A stretch of DNA of 64,000 nucleotides from DATJHM01 sp963777355. GTDB lineage: Bacteria; Chloroflexota; Ktedonobacteria; Ktedonobacterales; Ktedonobacteraceae. Position 1 is the first letter of the stretch; each line of letters opens with the position of its first letter. The translations under genes were made by a program, and so were the position numbers. The DNA is taken from assembly GCA_963777355.1 (NCBI GenBank), contig CAVZQK010000063.1, positions 3,053-67,052 on the forward strand, in the 5' to 3' direction. Below are positions 36,844 to 46,234 of this stretch, piece after piece. The notes under the pieces were generated by a model. That model did not search any database. It saw nothing but the letters and a program-made list of their open reading frames with translations, and had not been told where the DNA came from.

Positions 36844-37716
36844 TCATTTGATGACATATCCCCAGCATGTTAGAAAATACCAGAGCGCCCGGAAGTCTTC
36901 CATGAGCATATCGGTAAGCATCTGCTCATAAAGACGCTCTAGTTCTTCTTGTGTAGCAACACCCATCGCACATAAAAACGGTTCGCCAAGTTTGTAAAGC
37001 ACTTTCAGGTTATCATGTTTGAAACAGCTTTGTGAGGTACTTATATTGTAGTTGATGACGTGCGCTTTCTCTTGAATCTGTTGGCAGCCAACGTCGCAGA
37101 GAAATTTCCTGAGTTGTGGTGTGACGCAACTATTCACAGATCCGTGGAGTGGATGAAAGCTCTGACCGTTTCGCGCCAGCGCCTCGTTGTACAGGAGTTT
37201 CAAACGCTCACATGCGGCACTATTACTAATGAACGGTTCGTCAGATTCGATCAAGCGGATAATCGCTCCTGCTTTGCTGACACGTACGCATTCCTGCATA
37301 GTAGGTGGCCAGTCGCAGGTATGGAGAAAGGTGGAAATAAAACGAGCATTGACAATATCAAATGTGCCATCAGGAAAGTCTAACTCCTGCACTGGATTCA
37401 TGCAGACGAAATGGATGTTGTCTAATCCCTGTACTTTGGCCTGGGCCCTCGCGTACTCTATCATATGCTGGTTACTATCTATGCCGACAATATCAATCTC
37501 TGGATGATAAAAGGCCATCTCTAAAGCCCAGCTGCCCGCGCCACAGTAGATATCAAGGAGGTAATGAACATCACTGAAATCGGCCTTTTCAGTGAAAAGG
37601 CCCCCCATTGCCTGGAGAAGCAAAGGCTCCTGACTCATCTGACGAGCGATCTCTGCTCCACTGTCAGAGTTGATAAAAGTACTATTTTTTTTGCCGGATT
37701 CTATCCTCTGTGACAT
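36844..37716 (-). CDS. Class I SAM-dependent methyltransferase, paralogue of 12334-13233
   Basis: 290 residues. SAM motif I is LLDIYCGAGSWALEMAF, the acidic ribose-binding region IVGIDSNQHMIEYARAQA, and FDIVNARFISTFLHTCDW follows. The C-terminal part (LLYNEALARNGQSFHPLHGS, LMEDFRALWYFLTCWG) mirrors that of the copy near 12.3 kb, so both belong to one lineage-expanded family. Substrate unknown. GAGGGAAGCAGCCG precedes the start, and a small palindrome lies in its promoter region. Confidence 0.85.
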   Translation of the reverse strand: MSQRIESGKKNSTFINSDSGAEIARQMSQEPLLLQAMGGLFTEKADFSDVHYLLDIYCGAGSWALEMAFYHPEIDIVGIDSNQHMIEYARAQAKVQGLDNIHFVCMNPVQELDFPDGTFDIVNARFISTFLHTCDWPPTMQECVRVSKAGAIIRLIESDEPFISNSAACERLKLLYNEALARNGQSFHPLHGSVNSCVTPQLRKFLCDVGCQQIQEKAHVINYNISTSQSCFKHDNLKVLYKLGEPFLCAMGVATQEELERLYEQMLTDMLMEDFRALWYFLTCWGYVIK

Positions 37717-37762
37717 CGGCTGCTTCCCTCTTTATTGGCTGGTTTCGCAATGGTGATGTAAT

Positions 37763-37775
37763 ATACAGCGTGTAT
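37763..37775 (-). promoter_or_regulatory. Short palindrome upstream of the methyltransferase
   Basis: ATACA, GCG, TGTAT is a perfect inverted repeat 47 bases upstream of the start in AT-rich DNA; a candidate operator only. Confidence 0.35.
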
Positions 37776-38254
37776 TGCATTAATTATATTTTAACATGTT
37801 GTAAAAGCTGATAAGCTCATTTAAATGTAATTATGGAAGGTTTCTGTCTTTATATATTAGGTCTTCCATCCAAGAAACCAGGGGCGGCGCGCCTTTGGCC
37901 TTGTTTTTCAGCTCGATTTCTCGCGCCTCTCTTATAAAATTGCTGGTTTTTCCAACTATCTCTTTTGTACGCGTTCCAGATGGGTTCTAGAAATACCTGT
38001 TAACTAGATCACTATTCAGCAAATCTGCTCTTTCTTTATATTGACTTATGTATTTATATCGGTTTATAGTAGTACTATAGCCGCAGTGTTTAGGCGCTGA
38101 AATAACCGCTTATGACCTACCTGCTGAAACGGCACGGATGCCTGCCGGATCACATTCATGTACCACTTTTATTGTCAAACTCTCTTTGCGCCTTTTTGGA
38201 TATGGCATTCTTATTGTTTATGTATATATGGTATAAAAAGTAAGGAGTACTGTG
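37776..38254. other. AT-rich intergenic region before the S53 peptidase
   Basis: About 480 bases between divergent genes. No gene was found. A GC-rich island GGGGCGGCGCGCC (37881) and a TATAAA box at 38232 near the peptidase gene are the only notable features; the latter may be its promoter. Confidence 0.45.
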
Positions 38255-39682
38255 ATGCAAAAATTCAGGCGGAAGCCTGGCTTGCGTGCCTTCTCGGTCA
38301 CGGCTGCCTCTTTCCTGATTCTATTGGGCACTATATTTATGAGTGCAAATGTATCAGCGGAAGCACTTCCGGCCAGTAATCGCCTGGTGTTTGGCCCGGT
38401 TAAGACAAATATCGTTGTTTCAAATCAGGGCGTGCTCGATCTGAGTAAGACTGCGGATCAACAGTTCGCTTGTCTCTCCCCTACGGCTGCGGTGCGCTGT
38501 TATACCCCTCAGCAAATTCGTAATGCCTACACTATCTCTAAGCTCTTGAACGCTGGTATTACTGGCGCTGGCCGCACTATCGTTATTATCGATGCCTATA
38601 GCAGTCCGACGATTGCTACCGATTTGAAGTTGTTTGATAAGCTTTTCAACCTTCCCGATCCAAATTTTAAGGTGATTGCGCCTGATGGTGTCCCCGTTTA
38701 TGACGCGAATGACCCCAATCAAAATGGTTGGGCTGGCGAGATCTCGCTGGATGTCGAGTGGGCCCATGCTGTCGCTCCCGGTGCGGCGATTACGCTGGTT
38801 GAGGCGAAGTCAAGCAGCGATGCTGATCTCCTCAGCGCGACGAAGTATGTTGTCGATAACAATCTGGGCGATGTTGTCAGTCAGAGCTTTGGTGAGGGCG
38901 AGGCCTGCTCTGCTGTCTCTCTCTCTGATCTCCATAAAGTCTTCCGCGAGGCTACTGATAAGGGTATTACCCTCTTTGCTGCCTCTGGCGATGAAGGCGC
39001 TGCTCAGCCGTCTCAGCCGCCTGCCTGTGGTGGCAATGCTCCCTTCTACTTGGCCGCCTCGACTCCTGCTACTGATCCTCTCGTGACTGGCGTCGGTGCC
39101 ACTCAGCTCGATGCCTCTGCAAAGAAGGGTTCATACGTTGGCGAGATTGCTCTGAATGAGACGGATATCAGTTCTATTCCTTATACTTTCGCCAGTGGTG
39201 GTGGTTTTAGCACTCTTTTCAAACGTCCTGCTTACCAGAATGGCGTCCCTGGCATTGGCGCATTACGCGGTGTGCCGGATGTCTCTTATAGTGGCGCAAT
39301 TAATGGTGGCGTGCTGGCTGTTATCAGCAATTCTGCGCCTCCTCCTTACGTACCGCAAGTCTTTACCTTTGGTGGTACCAGCGTTGGCTCTCCTCAGTGG
39401 GCTGGCCTGGGCGCTCTCGCCGATCAGTTCGCAGGCCACCGCCTGGGCTTTTTGAATAAGGCGCTCTACGAAATTGGCAAGGGTGGGGATTATTCCGAGA
39501 GTTTCCACGATATTACTTTCGGCAATAACACGTTCCACCTTTCTGATCTGAGCCTGGTCGTCAATGGCTACAATACGCGCTCTGGTTGGGATGCAGTGAC
39601 CGGCTGGGGAACACCCAAAGCCGCAGAACTGATTCCGCTCCTGGCGCAAACTGTCGGCTGGCACGATTCAGACGGTCTGTAA
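38255..39682 (+). CDS. Secreted S53 (sedolisin) family serine-carboxyl peptidase
   Basis: 475 residues. A basic start and hydrophobic stretch form a signal peptide ending near VSAEA. The catalytic Glu and Asp are in WAGEISLDVEWAHAVAPGA, the oxyanion region near FAASGDEGA, and the nucleophile serine in FGGTSVGSPQWAGL. The calcium site ends the domain (FHDITFGNN, GWDAVTGWGTP). Most sedolisins carry a propeptide of 150-200 residues; here only about 60 residues separate the leader from the domain. AAGGAG precedes the ATG. Active at acid pH outside the cell in known members. Confidence 0.9.
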   Translation: MQKFRRKPGLRAFSVTAASFLILLGTIFMSANVSAEALPASNRLVFGPVKTNIVVSNQGVLDLSKTADQQFACLSPTAAVRCYTPQQIRNAYTISKLLNAGITGAGRTIVIIDAYSSPTIATDLKLFDKLFNLPDPNFKVIAPDGVPVYDANDPNQNGWAGEISLDVEWAHAVAPGAAITLVEAKSSSDADLLSATKYVVDNNLGDVVSQSFGEGEACSAVSLSDLHKVFREATDKGITLFAASGDEGAAQPSQPPACGGNAPFYLAASTPATDPLVTGVGATQLDASAKKGSYVGEIALNETDISSIPYTFASGGGFSTLFKRPAYQNGVPGIGALRGVPDVSYSGAINGGVLAVISNSAPPPYVPQVFTFGGTSVGSPQWAGLGALADQFAGHRLGFLNKALYEIGKGGDYSESFHDITFGNNTFHLSDLSLVVNGYNTRSGWDAVTGWGTPKAAELIPLLAQTVGWHDSDGL

Positions 39683-39711
39683 CCCTAAACGCGATCTCTG
39701 CTGGCTATTCT

Positions 39712-39747
39712 GTCCTTTGCCCCTTCCAGGGCAAAGGACTTTTCTTT
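39712..39747 (+). terminator. Intrinsic terminator after the S53 peptidase
   Basis: Eleven-base perfect arms GTCCTTTGCCC and GGGCAAAGGAC with a six-base loop and TTTTCTTT tail, 30 bases after the stop, before a convergent gene. Confidence 0.9.
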
Positions 39748-39760
39748 GCTCTGCTTTTTT

Positions 39761-40207
39761 CTATTTCAGTTCTAGCTCCATCGTATAGCTATGTAACCCA
39801 GGCGCGAAACCATTCTCTAGCACTTCCCGTGTGACGAAGCCGGCCTGCTCAAAGAAACCTGTACTATACTGGCTCGTGTGGATTATCACACGTCCAATAG
39901 CTGTGTTTTGCCGAATCTGCTGAAGCCGGGCGTTGAGCAGAAATGTGCCAATTCCCTGCCGATGTTGCTTTTGGGCAACCATACCCCAGCACAAAATTGC
40001 GCTCTCCTCCTCAAGTATATAGCCTCCACAAGCTACAATCTCCCCCTGCTGATTTTCTACAACAAAATAAGGAAAGGCATTTTTCTCCAGAAAGTCCCTA
40101 TATTCAGCTAGCTCGAAGGGCGCAAAAAATAGTGGAGTGTTGCTTGTAAAAAGCGCCAGGCAAGCGTCTTTATCGTTGCTCTGATATGGACGAAGTGTAA
40201 GTGGCAT
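39761..40207 (-). CDS. GNAT family N-acetyltransferase
   Basis: About 148 residues. N-terminal LTLRPYQSNDKDACLALF, then the acetyl-CoA motif VAQKQHRQGIGTFLLNARL and C-terminal SQYSTGFFEQAGFVTREVL. Small single-domain type, substrate unknown. The ATG at 40207 has GAGG before it and lies eight bases after the stop of the DUF3445 gene, so the two are probably co-transcribed. Confidence 0.87.
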   Translation of the reverse strand: MPLTLRPYQSNDKDACLALFTSNTPLFFAPFELAEYRDFLEKNAFPYFVVENQQGEIVACGGYILEEESAILCWGMVAQKQHRQGIGTFLLNARLQQIRQNTAIGRVIIHTSQYSTGFFEQAGFVTREVLENGFAPGLHSYTMELELK

Positions 40208-40215
40208 GTTAGACC

Positions 40216-41136
40216 TCACAATTGTGCTTGCAAGTATGCAATCAAAGGCTCATAAAAAGCCTGGATATTTTTATACTCCATCATCTCTCCTGGCGTCGTC
40301 TGCAATACCTGAAGCATACGCCGCGTATGTTCTCTGTTTTGTACCTCTTCCATAATTGGAGCCTGGTATGTATGAACCGTAAAGAGTACGGCTTTTGTCC
40401 GTGGCAGACGCAAGAGGGTCTGCCGCTCCATGCGCAAGAAGCAGCGCTCACCTATGTTCTCTGCACATATCTGTCGACAACTCTGCCTCTGTTCATCCGC
40501 AAAACGTGGCATGAGATTTAGTCTTGCCGAACCTTTGAATGCCCAGTTCGTACGCCAGACAGGCCGCCCAACTTTGAGACGCTCAAGTAAGAGCAGTGAA
40601 GAGCGACCAATCTGTTCCGCGAAGAGTGGCACCGGTTGATGAATCACAAGAAATGACTGTCCCAGCTTCTCTTCTAGACACCAGTCGTTGGGAAAACAGA
40701 GCACGCCTGCCACCAGAGGCATCCCATTGGCCGCATCATCCTGCATCAGTAATAGATCTTCTTGCACCTGTCGCCCTAACCAGTGGAGTGGTGCAAACGG
40801 CAAACTGTCAGCATCTCCAGGTACGAAAGTGTGCTCATTCTCCAGTAACCTGTTTTGCCAGTGCCAATGTCTCCCCTCAATCGTCAGCGTGAAATGCTCA
40901 GGATAGCGCCGGGCCATAATCGGCAAGAGGGACTCAATTGTCTCCCATTGCAGTGCCAATGTCTCCTCTGCTCCCTGAAAATAACAGCTCTGTTCTTCAT
41001 CAAGAAGGTGCGTCTTTAGCGCCAACTCATCTCGATATCTGGCACTATCTACCTCTATTATCAGTTCAGGATCGAGTGCCTGTGTCCCCATCGTCATTTT
41101 ATACTGCTCTTGCTGAATAGGAAAATAAGGCAGCAC
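40216..41136 (-). CDS. DUF3445 family protein (heme-dependent oxidative N-demethylase-like)
   Basis: About 306 residues matching the DUF3445 pattern: an early TH motif and SCYFQGAEETLALQWE, the core GVLCFPNDWCLEEKLGQSFL followed by VIHQPVP, and C-terminal ERCFLRMERQTLLRLPRTKA with TVHTYQAP. Members bind heme and remove methyl groups from amines such as dimethylamine; whether this one does is not known. GGAGGG stands seven bases before the GTG at 41136. Operon with the GNAT gene downstream. Confidence 0.85.
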   Translation of the reverse strand: MLPYFPIQQEQYKMTMGTQALDPELIIEVDSARYRDELALKTHLLDEEQSCYFQGAEETLALQWETIESLLPIMARRYPEHFTLTIEGRHWHWQNRLLENEHTFVPGDADSLPFAPLHWLGRQVQEDLLLMQDDAANGMPLVAGVLCFPNDWCLEEKLGQSFLVIHQPVPLFAEQIGRSSLLLLERLKVGRPVWRTNWAFKGSARLNLMPRFADEQRQSCRQICAENIGERCFLRMERQTLLRLPRTKAVLFTVHTYQAPIMEEVQNREHTRRMLQVLQTTPGEMMEYKNIQAFYEPLIAYLQAQL

Positions 41137-41460
41137 GGGCACCCCTCCATCTTGACTCTCAATACTCAGACTGGGCTTGTAGGCTTGTCAGCTTTCTCAT
41201 CACTATATCATTGCTAAATAGAAGGATGCAAATAGCAAGAAATAGTATTTTGAGAAATTTTTGCTCTGGCTTACACGTTTGCTCATTATTTGATCTCCCC
41301 TTTTTTTCCCCTTCTTCCTGCCGATAGAGGAATATATAGAACCGCAAATGAACGACTGGGTTGCTCAGATTGGTTTGCGGAGTTCGATAATCTGCTGTTC
41401 TTCACTGATTGGCTATTCTCGTTCAACTTTTTCTACTCTTAGCAGCAAAGGACTATAGCT

Positions 41461-43692
41461 ATGCAAACACCGATTCTTGCAGATAATGAAAAACAGAGGC
41501 CCTCAATGCTCCAGGCATTGCAGATCCTCGACACTTCTTCAGAGGAACGTTTTGACTGCATTACGCGTCTGGCTAGATCGTTTTTTGAGGCTCCTATTGT
41601 TTTGCTTAGCTTCGTTGATGTTAATCATCAGTGGTTTAAGTCATTCCAGGGCCTCTCTCTCTCTGAAACCCCGCGCTACGTTTCTTTTTGTTCTCATACT
41701 CTGCTTTCACAAAATCTATCTGTCATTCCCGATACTCTGATGGATGTTCGCTTTGCAGATAATCCTTTAGTGACGGCTGATCCCTGGATTCGTTTTTATG
41801 CCGGTTGCCCGCTCTACGCGCTTGACGGTAGTATCATCGGCTCGTTATGCATTTTTGATCGTCAACCACGCGCGTTTTCTGCTGTCGATCAGCAAGTTCT
41901 GCGAGATTTAGGACACTGGGCGGAAAAAGAGGTAAATGCTGTCCAGATCAGTCAGCCTCCTCTTCAAGGGGAATATGAAGCGCGTCGGCGTTCTATTCGG
42001 GAGAGTGCTTATGATGTGGCGATGCTCCTTGAGAAGGATCAGTACCGCCTGACTGTCAATAGGTGCTTCTCTACGTTCTTTGGTATACCTTTCGATGAGA
42101 CGAGCGAGTTTTCCTGGTTTGATATTGAGGCCCAGTTTGCAGGACTCTTTGCCAATCCTCAGGAGGTCTCTCAACTGATTCTTGAGCTACTGGCCGAGCC
42201 TGAGGGCAAGATGACAGAGGTTATTCTTCAATGTAGCCCTGAGAACCGCAGCTTAGAACTCTCTTCAGCTCCTATGTTTAACTCTAATAAGGAGTATCAG
42301 GGTCGGCTTTATATCTTTCGCGATATTACTGAACGTGCCGCAATGTTAGCAACTCTTCAGCACCAGGCTAACTATGACTTGCTTACCGACTTACCTAATC
42401 GTATCTTCCTTCAGAAACAGATGGAATTTGTCCTGCTTGCCGCAGAAAATGAGGAAAATAGTACGGTTCTTCTCGTGTTTGACGTTGATCGTTTTAAAGA
42501 AGTGAATGATACTTTTGGCCATCAGCAAGGTGATCTCCTCTTATCACAGGTGAGCGCTCGTCTGCGCCATCTCTTATCTATCTTGCCTTTCCCTGGAATA
42601 GTCGCCCGCCTGGGCGGCGATGAGTTCGCTCTGTTTTTATCCAATGCCGAAAAAGAGCAGGCCGATGCCATTGTCCAGGCTCTCCAGAGAGTCTTTGAAG
42701 AATCTTTTATCGTGGCGGATATGCTTCTGCAAATTGATGTGGCTATCGGTATTGTCCTCTCTCCTACTCATGGAAAAGATGCACAAACGCTCTTGCGCCG
42801 GGCAGATATTGCTATGTATATAGCCAAACGCACTCGCTCAGGCTCCGCTTTCTATGATCCCTCTATTGATAAGTCTAGCCTTCGCCGCCTCACTATTATC
42901 AGTGCGCTCCGTGAGGCTCTTGCAAGCAATACTTTACAGCTCTATTATCAACCAAAGGCTGATGTCAAAACTGGTGCTATCCAGAGCGTTGAGGCTCTTG
43001 CACGCTGGATACATCCTACCTACGGTTTTATTCCTCCAGATGAGTTTATTGTTCTGGCTGAACAGATAGGCCTGATTGCTCCTTTGACTCTCTGGGTGCT
43101 TGAGACTGCTATAAAACAGTGCCAGGCCTGGCGCGATGCTGGACTTGAGATTGCTATCTCTGTTAATCTCTCTATGTGGAATTTGCGCGATCTTGATTTA
43201 CCAGATACTATTGGGGCTATGCTGCAATCTTATGGCGTTCCTGCCTCTCTCCTTTGTGTAGAACTGACTGAGGGGGCGGTGATGTCTGATATAAATCGCA
43301 CTGTGGAGGTGTTAAATCGCCTCGTCGCTCTGGGAATATGCGTTTCTGTTGACGATTTCGGCACTGGCTACTCATCATTGGCTTATCTCAAACGTCTGCC
43401 AATCCATGAATTGAAGATTGATCGCTCGTTTGTGCAGTTTATGGCTACTAATCAGACGGATGCAACTATTGTGCGTTCTACTGTATCGCTGGCGCATAAT
43501 CTCGGTTTGCAGGTCGTGGCAGAGGGCGTGGAAGATGCAATCGTCTGGAATTTGCTGCTAGAGAGCGACTGCGATGTAATACAAGGTTACTTTCTCTCTC
43601 GCCCCATTCCATCCGCTGAGTTTGAGCAGTGGCTACGAACTCGTGAAGACCTGGATAAAAGCGCTCGCTGTCAGAAGGAATTGGCCGGGTAG
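41461..43692 (+). CDS. GAF-PAS-GGDEF-EAL cyclic-di-GMP signalling protein
   Basis: 743 residues, no membrane helix. GAF domain at about 25-160 (ITRLARSFFEAPIVLLSFVD, YAGCPLYALDGSIIGSLCIF), PAS-like region 190-290, GGDEF domain with an intact RLGGDEFALFL near residue 383, and EAL domain with EALARWIHP (near 508), LCVELTEG, and DDFGTGYSSLAYLK. The inhibitory RxxD site before GGDEF is absent. Both synthesis and breakdown residues look intact, so direction of activity is open; GAF probably controls it. AAAGGAC precedes the ATG. Confidence 0.92.
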   Translation: MQTPILADNEKQRPSMLQALQILDTSSEERFDCITRLARSFFEAPIVLLSFVDVNHQWFKSFQGLSLSETPRYVSFCSHTLLSQNLSVIPDTLMDVRFADNPLVTADPWIRFYAGCPLYALDGSIIGSLCIFDRQPRAFSAVDQQVLRDLGHWAEKEVNAVQISQPPLQGEYEARRRSIRESAYDVAMLLEKDQYRLTVNRCFSTFFGIPFDETSEFSWFDIEAQFAGLFANPQEVSQLILELLAEPEGKMTEVILQCSPENRSLELSSAPMFNSNKEYQGRLYIFRDITERAAMLATLQHQANYDLLTDLPNRIFLQKQMEFVLLAAENEENSTVLLVFDVDRFKEVNDTFGHQQGDLLLSQVSARLRHLLSILPFPGIVARLGGDEFALFLSNAEKEQADAIVQALQRVFEESFIVADMLLQIDVAIGIVLSPTHGKDAQTLLRRADIAMYIAKRTRSGSAFYDPSIDKSSLRRLTIISALREALASNTLQLYYQPKADVKTGAIQSVEALARWIHPTYGFIPPDEFIVLAEQIGLIAPLTLWVLETAIKQCQAWRDAGLEIAISVNLSMWNLRDLDLPDTIGAMLQSYGVPASLLCVELTEGAVMSDINRTVEVLNRLVALGICVSVDDFGTGYSSLAYLKRLPIHELKIDRSFVQFMATNQTDATIVRSTVSLAHNLGLQVVAEGVEDAIVWNLLLESDCDVIQGYFLSRPIPSAEFEQWLRTREDLDKSARCQKELAG

Positions 43693-43787
43693 CCTACAAA
43701 TTTTTGTGTTTGTAATCTTTTCGTGCTTAATGCATACTATGTTCAAGGATGAAAAACGATTTTATGGCTCTACAAAGAGGTGTATTC

Positions 43788-45344
43788 ATGTCTTCAATCG
43801 TTGAAGCTGTCTATCACTATGCGCAACAACAACCAGATCAGCCTGCCATCTTCTTTGCCGATCAGACAATGAGCTATCAGCAACTCTATGCTGATAGTGA
43901 ACGCTTCGCCCAGGCCTTGCTTGCCTGGGGCTTACAGCCTGCTGATCGGGTCGCGCTTTTTTTGGAGAACTCTCCTACGTTTGTTTCTGCATATCTTGGG
44001 ATACAGCTTGCTGGCGGAATAGTGGTCCTGGTGAATACGCAGTATCGCCAGGTTGAACTAAGCCATATTATGACTGATGCTGGTGTGCGTCTCTGTGTGA
44101 CGAGTGCTCAGGGGGCGCAGGAACTGCTGCGCCTTTCGCTGCCGGATCTGCGGATGCTGGTCATTGTTGGCGCTTTTGCCGCGCTGTCTTCAACTACGGC
44201 CTGTCTATGCCAGCCTCTCGCTGATTTTGTTGCGTTGTACCATCCTATCTCGCCTGTTGCGTTGGGCCTTCCTCAGGCCGAGGCTCCCGCTCTTCTTGCC
44301 TATACTTCGGGTACGACTGGCCGGGCAAAGGGTGCTCTGCTCAGCCAGCGGAATCTGCTTGCTAATATTACGACTCTTACCTCTGCCTGGCGCTGGACAC
44401 GGCAGGATCGCTTACTGCTTGCTTTGCCCCTGTTTCATGCCCACGGCCTGATGGTTGGTATGCATGGCACGCTCTTTACGGGGGCAAGTGTTGTCTTGCG
44501 CGTCAAGTTTGAGGCCGCCGATATTCTCGCCACTCTCCAGCACGATTCTCGCATTAGTCTCTTTTTTGGTGTGCCGACAATGTATGCCCGCCTGCTAAAA
44601 GAGGCTGAACGTCAGGACCAGCCGTTACCTCACCTGCGTCTCTTTGTTTCTGGCTCAGCCCCGCTCAGCTCTCATCTCTTTACTGACTTCGAGCGCGTCT
44701 TCGGACAGCGTATTCTTGAACGCTATGGGATGACTGAGACGATTATGAATATGACGAATCCTTACGATGGTGAACGCCGGGCCGGAACTGTGGGGGCTCC
44801 CTTTCCCGGCCAGGAGGCACGGATTGTAGATGTCCGTACTCGTCAGCCTTTGCCTGCGGACGAGATCGGCGAGATTGAGGTACATGGCCCAAATGTCTTT
44901 GCGGGCTACTGGAATCGTCCTGATGCTACTGCCGAAGCTTTTAGCCCTGATGGCTGGTTTAAGACTGGCGATCTTGGCTCGTGCAGCCAGGATGGTTACT
45001 ATACGATTACGGGACGCGCTCGCGAACTGATTATCAGCGGCGGCTATAATATCTATCCTCGCGAAGTTGAAGACGTCCTCTCCACTCATCCCGCCGTCGC
45101 TGAAGTTGCCGTGCTTGGTCTCCCCGATCCAGAGATGGGCGAGCAGGTAGTTGCTGTCATTGTTCCCAAACCGGACCAGATACCAGATACCGCAGAGCTT
45201 ATCGCCTTCTGTCGCGAACGCCTTGCCAGCTATAAAAAACCCCGCCGCATCGTCTTTCTAGAGGCACTCCCCCGCAATGCAATGGGCAAAATCCAAAAAC
45301 ACCTCCTGGCCGAACAACTCCCACCCCCACGAGAAACTACGTAG
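43788..45344 (+). CDS. Acyl-CoA synthetase, malonyl-CoA synthetase (MatB)-like
   Basis: 518 residues of the AMP-binding superfamily. P-loop LLAYTSGTTGRAKGALLSQR near residue 165, A5 motif ERYGMTETIMNMTNPYDGER, A7 GWFKTGDLG, A8 hinge GRARELIISGGYNIYPREVE and the C-terminal catalytic lysine in PRNAMGKIQKHLL. The combination of M-T-E-T-x-M-N and NPYDGERRAGTVG is typical of MatB, which makes malonyl-CoA from malonate, ATP and CoA. The start at 43788 follows AGAGGTG. Its last codons are duplicated in the repeat behind it. Confidence 0.85.
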   Translation: MSSIVEAVYHYAQQQPDQPAIFFADQTMSYQQLYADSERFAQALLAWGLQPADRVALFLENSPTFVSAYLGIQLAGGIVVLVNTQYRQVELSHIMTDAGVRLCVTSAQGAQELLRLSLPDLRMLVIVGAFAALSSTTACLCQPLADFVALYHPISPVALGLPQAEAPALLAYTSGTTGRAKGALLSQRNLLANITTLTSAWRWTRQDRLLLALPLFHAHGLMVGMHGTLFTGASVVLRVKFEAADILATLQHDSRISLFFGVPTMYARLLKEAERQDQPLPHLRLFVSGSAPLSSHLFTDFERVFGQRILERYGMTETIMNMTNPYDGERRAGTVGAPFPGQEARIVDVRTRQPLPADEIGEIEVHGPNVFAGYWNRPDATAEAFSPDGWFKTGDLGSCSQDGYYTITGRARELIISGGYNIYPREVEDVLSTHPAVAEVAVLGLPDPEMGEQVVAVIVPKPDQIPDTAELIAFCRERLASYKKPRRIVFLEALPRNAMGKIQKHLLAEQLPPPRETT

Positions 45345-45475
45345 GGCAGATCGGCCAGCCCATCAATCAATCGCGTAGGGCAGATCGGCCAGCCCATTTC
45401 CCACCCCCACGAGAATCAATCGCGTAGGGCAGATCGGCTTGGCCGTCTCCGGTTCGCCTACCACTCTCTCGCCGA
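45317..45475 (+). repeat. Three dispersed-repeat cores and a duplicated gene end
   Basis: GTAGGGCAGATCGGC occurs at 45343, 45376 and 45426. TCCCACCCCCACGAGA, part of the acyl-CoA synthetase 3' end (45319-45334), is repeated near 45399, so the unit duplicated together with the last codons. The third core continues TTGGCCGTCTCCGGTTCGCC as at 919 and 1008. Confidence 0.8.
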
Positions 45476-45593
45476 AAATTACCAATCTTACATATCACTT
45501 CTGATAGTTGTATTACTTCCTTTATAACTCTGATAATCTGTGATATACTTGCCTTGTACTGAGTTACTTAGAGAACAGGAAAGGAGGTGCCCT

Positions 45594-45686
45594 ATGAACA
45601 CTACCCGTTTTTCCCCGAAGAGTGTTTTCCCCAAAAAAGATAGGAGTACCTCCAATGAGGATAGATACCGCGTTATTGATTGTTGA
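45594..45686 (+). CDS. 30-codon leader ORF overlapping the cysteine hydrolase start
   Basis: Begins with an ATG behind AAAGGAGGTGCCCT, the best ribosome site in the area, and ends TGA at 45686, 31 bases inside the hydrolase gene in another frame. The peptide (MNTTRFSPKSVFPKKDRSTS and ten more residues) matches nothing known. It could couple translation to the downstream gene, or reflect an indel that cut off an N-terminus. Confidence 0.4.
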   Translation: MNTTRFSPKSVFPKKDRSTSNEDRYRVIDC

Positions 45687-46206
45687 TGTGCAACTGGGAC
45701 TGGTGGCAGGAACGAACCCTGTCTACCAGCTCGACATACTGTTGGAGAACATTACCACGCTCATCACCCAGGCACGTGCTACAGGTATACCGATCATCTA
45801 TATTCAGGATAATGATGTGGATGAGATCGGCTCGCCTGGATGGCAGATTTACCCGGCTATCGCGCCCGAAAAGGGAGACCTGGTTATTCGCAAGCCTGAA
45901 ACGGATGCCTTCTATGGCACTATGCTGCAGCAGGAGCTGGAGGCGCGCGGCATTGCGCATCTCATCGTCGTCGGATGTAAGTCAGAGGTGTGCATAGATG
46001 CGACCTGCCGTAGAGCGACCAACCTGGGTTACCATGTGACGCTGGTAAGCGATGCGCATTCGACCACGGACAATGCCGTTCTGACGGCACCACAAACCAT
46101 CGCCTATCACAACCATATCTTGCAAATGGTCTGGTCCGATGAACATGGCGAGGTGGTCGAGGTGACAGTCAAACCCACGCGTGACATTGCTGCGAGCAAG
46201 TCATGA
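45655..46206 (+). CDS. Cysteine hydrolase, isochorismatase family
   Basis: 183 residues. Catalytic triad visible: D in ALLIVDVQLG, K in VIRKPETDAFYGT and C in VVGCKSEVCIDATCRRA. The family hydrolyses amides or vinyl ethers (nicotinamide, isochorismate, N-carbamoyl compounds); substrate undetermined. The start at 45655 follows GATAGGAG. It overlaps a 30-codon leader ORF and is followed after 28 bases by an APH-like kinase. Confidence 0.9.
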   Translation: MRIDTALLIVDVQLGLVAGTNPVYQLDILLENITTLITQARATGIPIIYIQDNDVDEIGSPGWQIYPAIAPEKGDLVIRKPETDAFYGTMLQQELEARGIAHLIVVGCKSEVCIDATCRRATNLGYHVTLVSDAHSTTDNAVLTAPQTIAYHNHILQMVWSDEHGEVVEVTVKPTRDIAASKS

Positions 46207-46234
46207 CTCTAAGCCTTTCGGAGAAATGACATTT

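Noticed and set aside
45340..45475. tRNA-like sequence (GGTTCGCC)
   Set aside because: No cloverleaf can be drawn; the bases belong to the dispersed repeat family.
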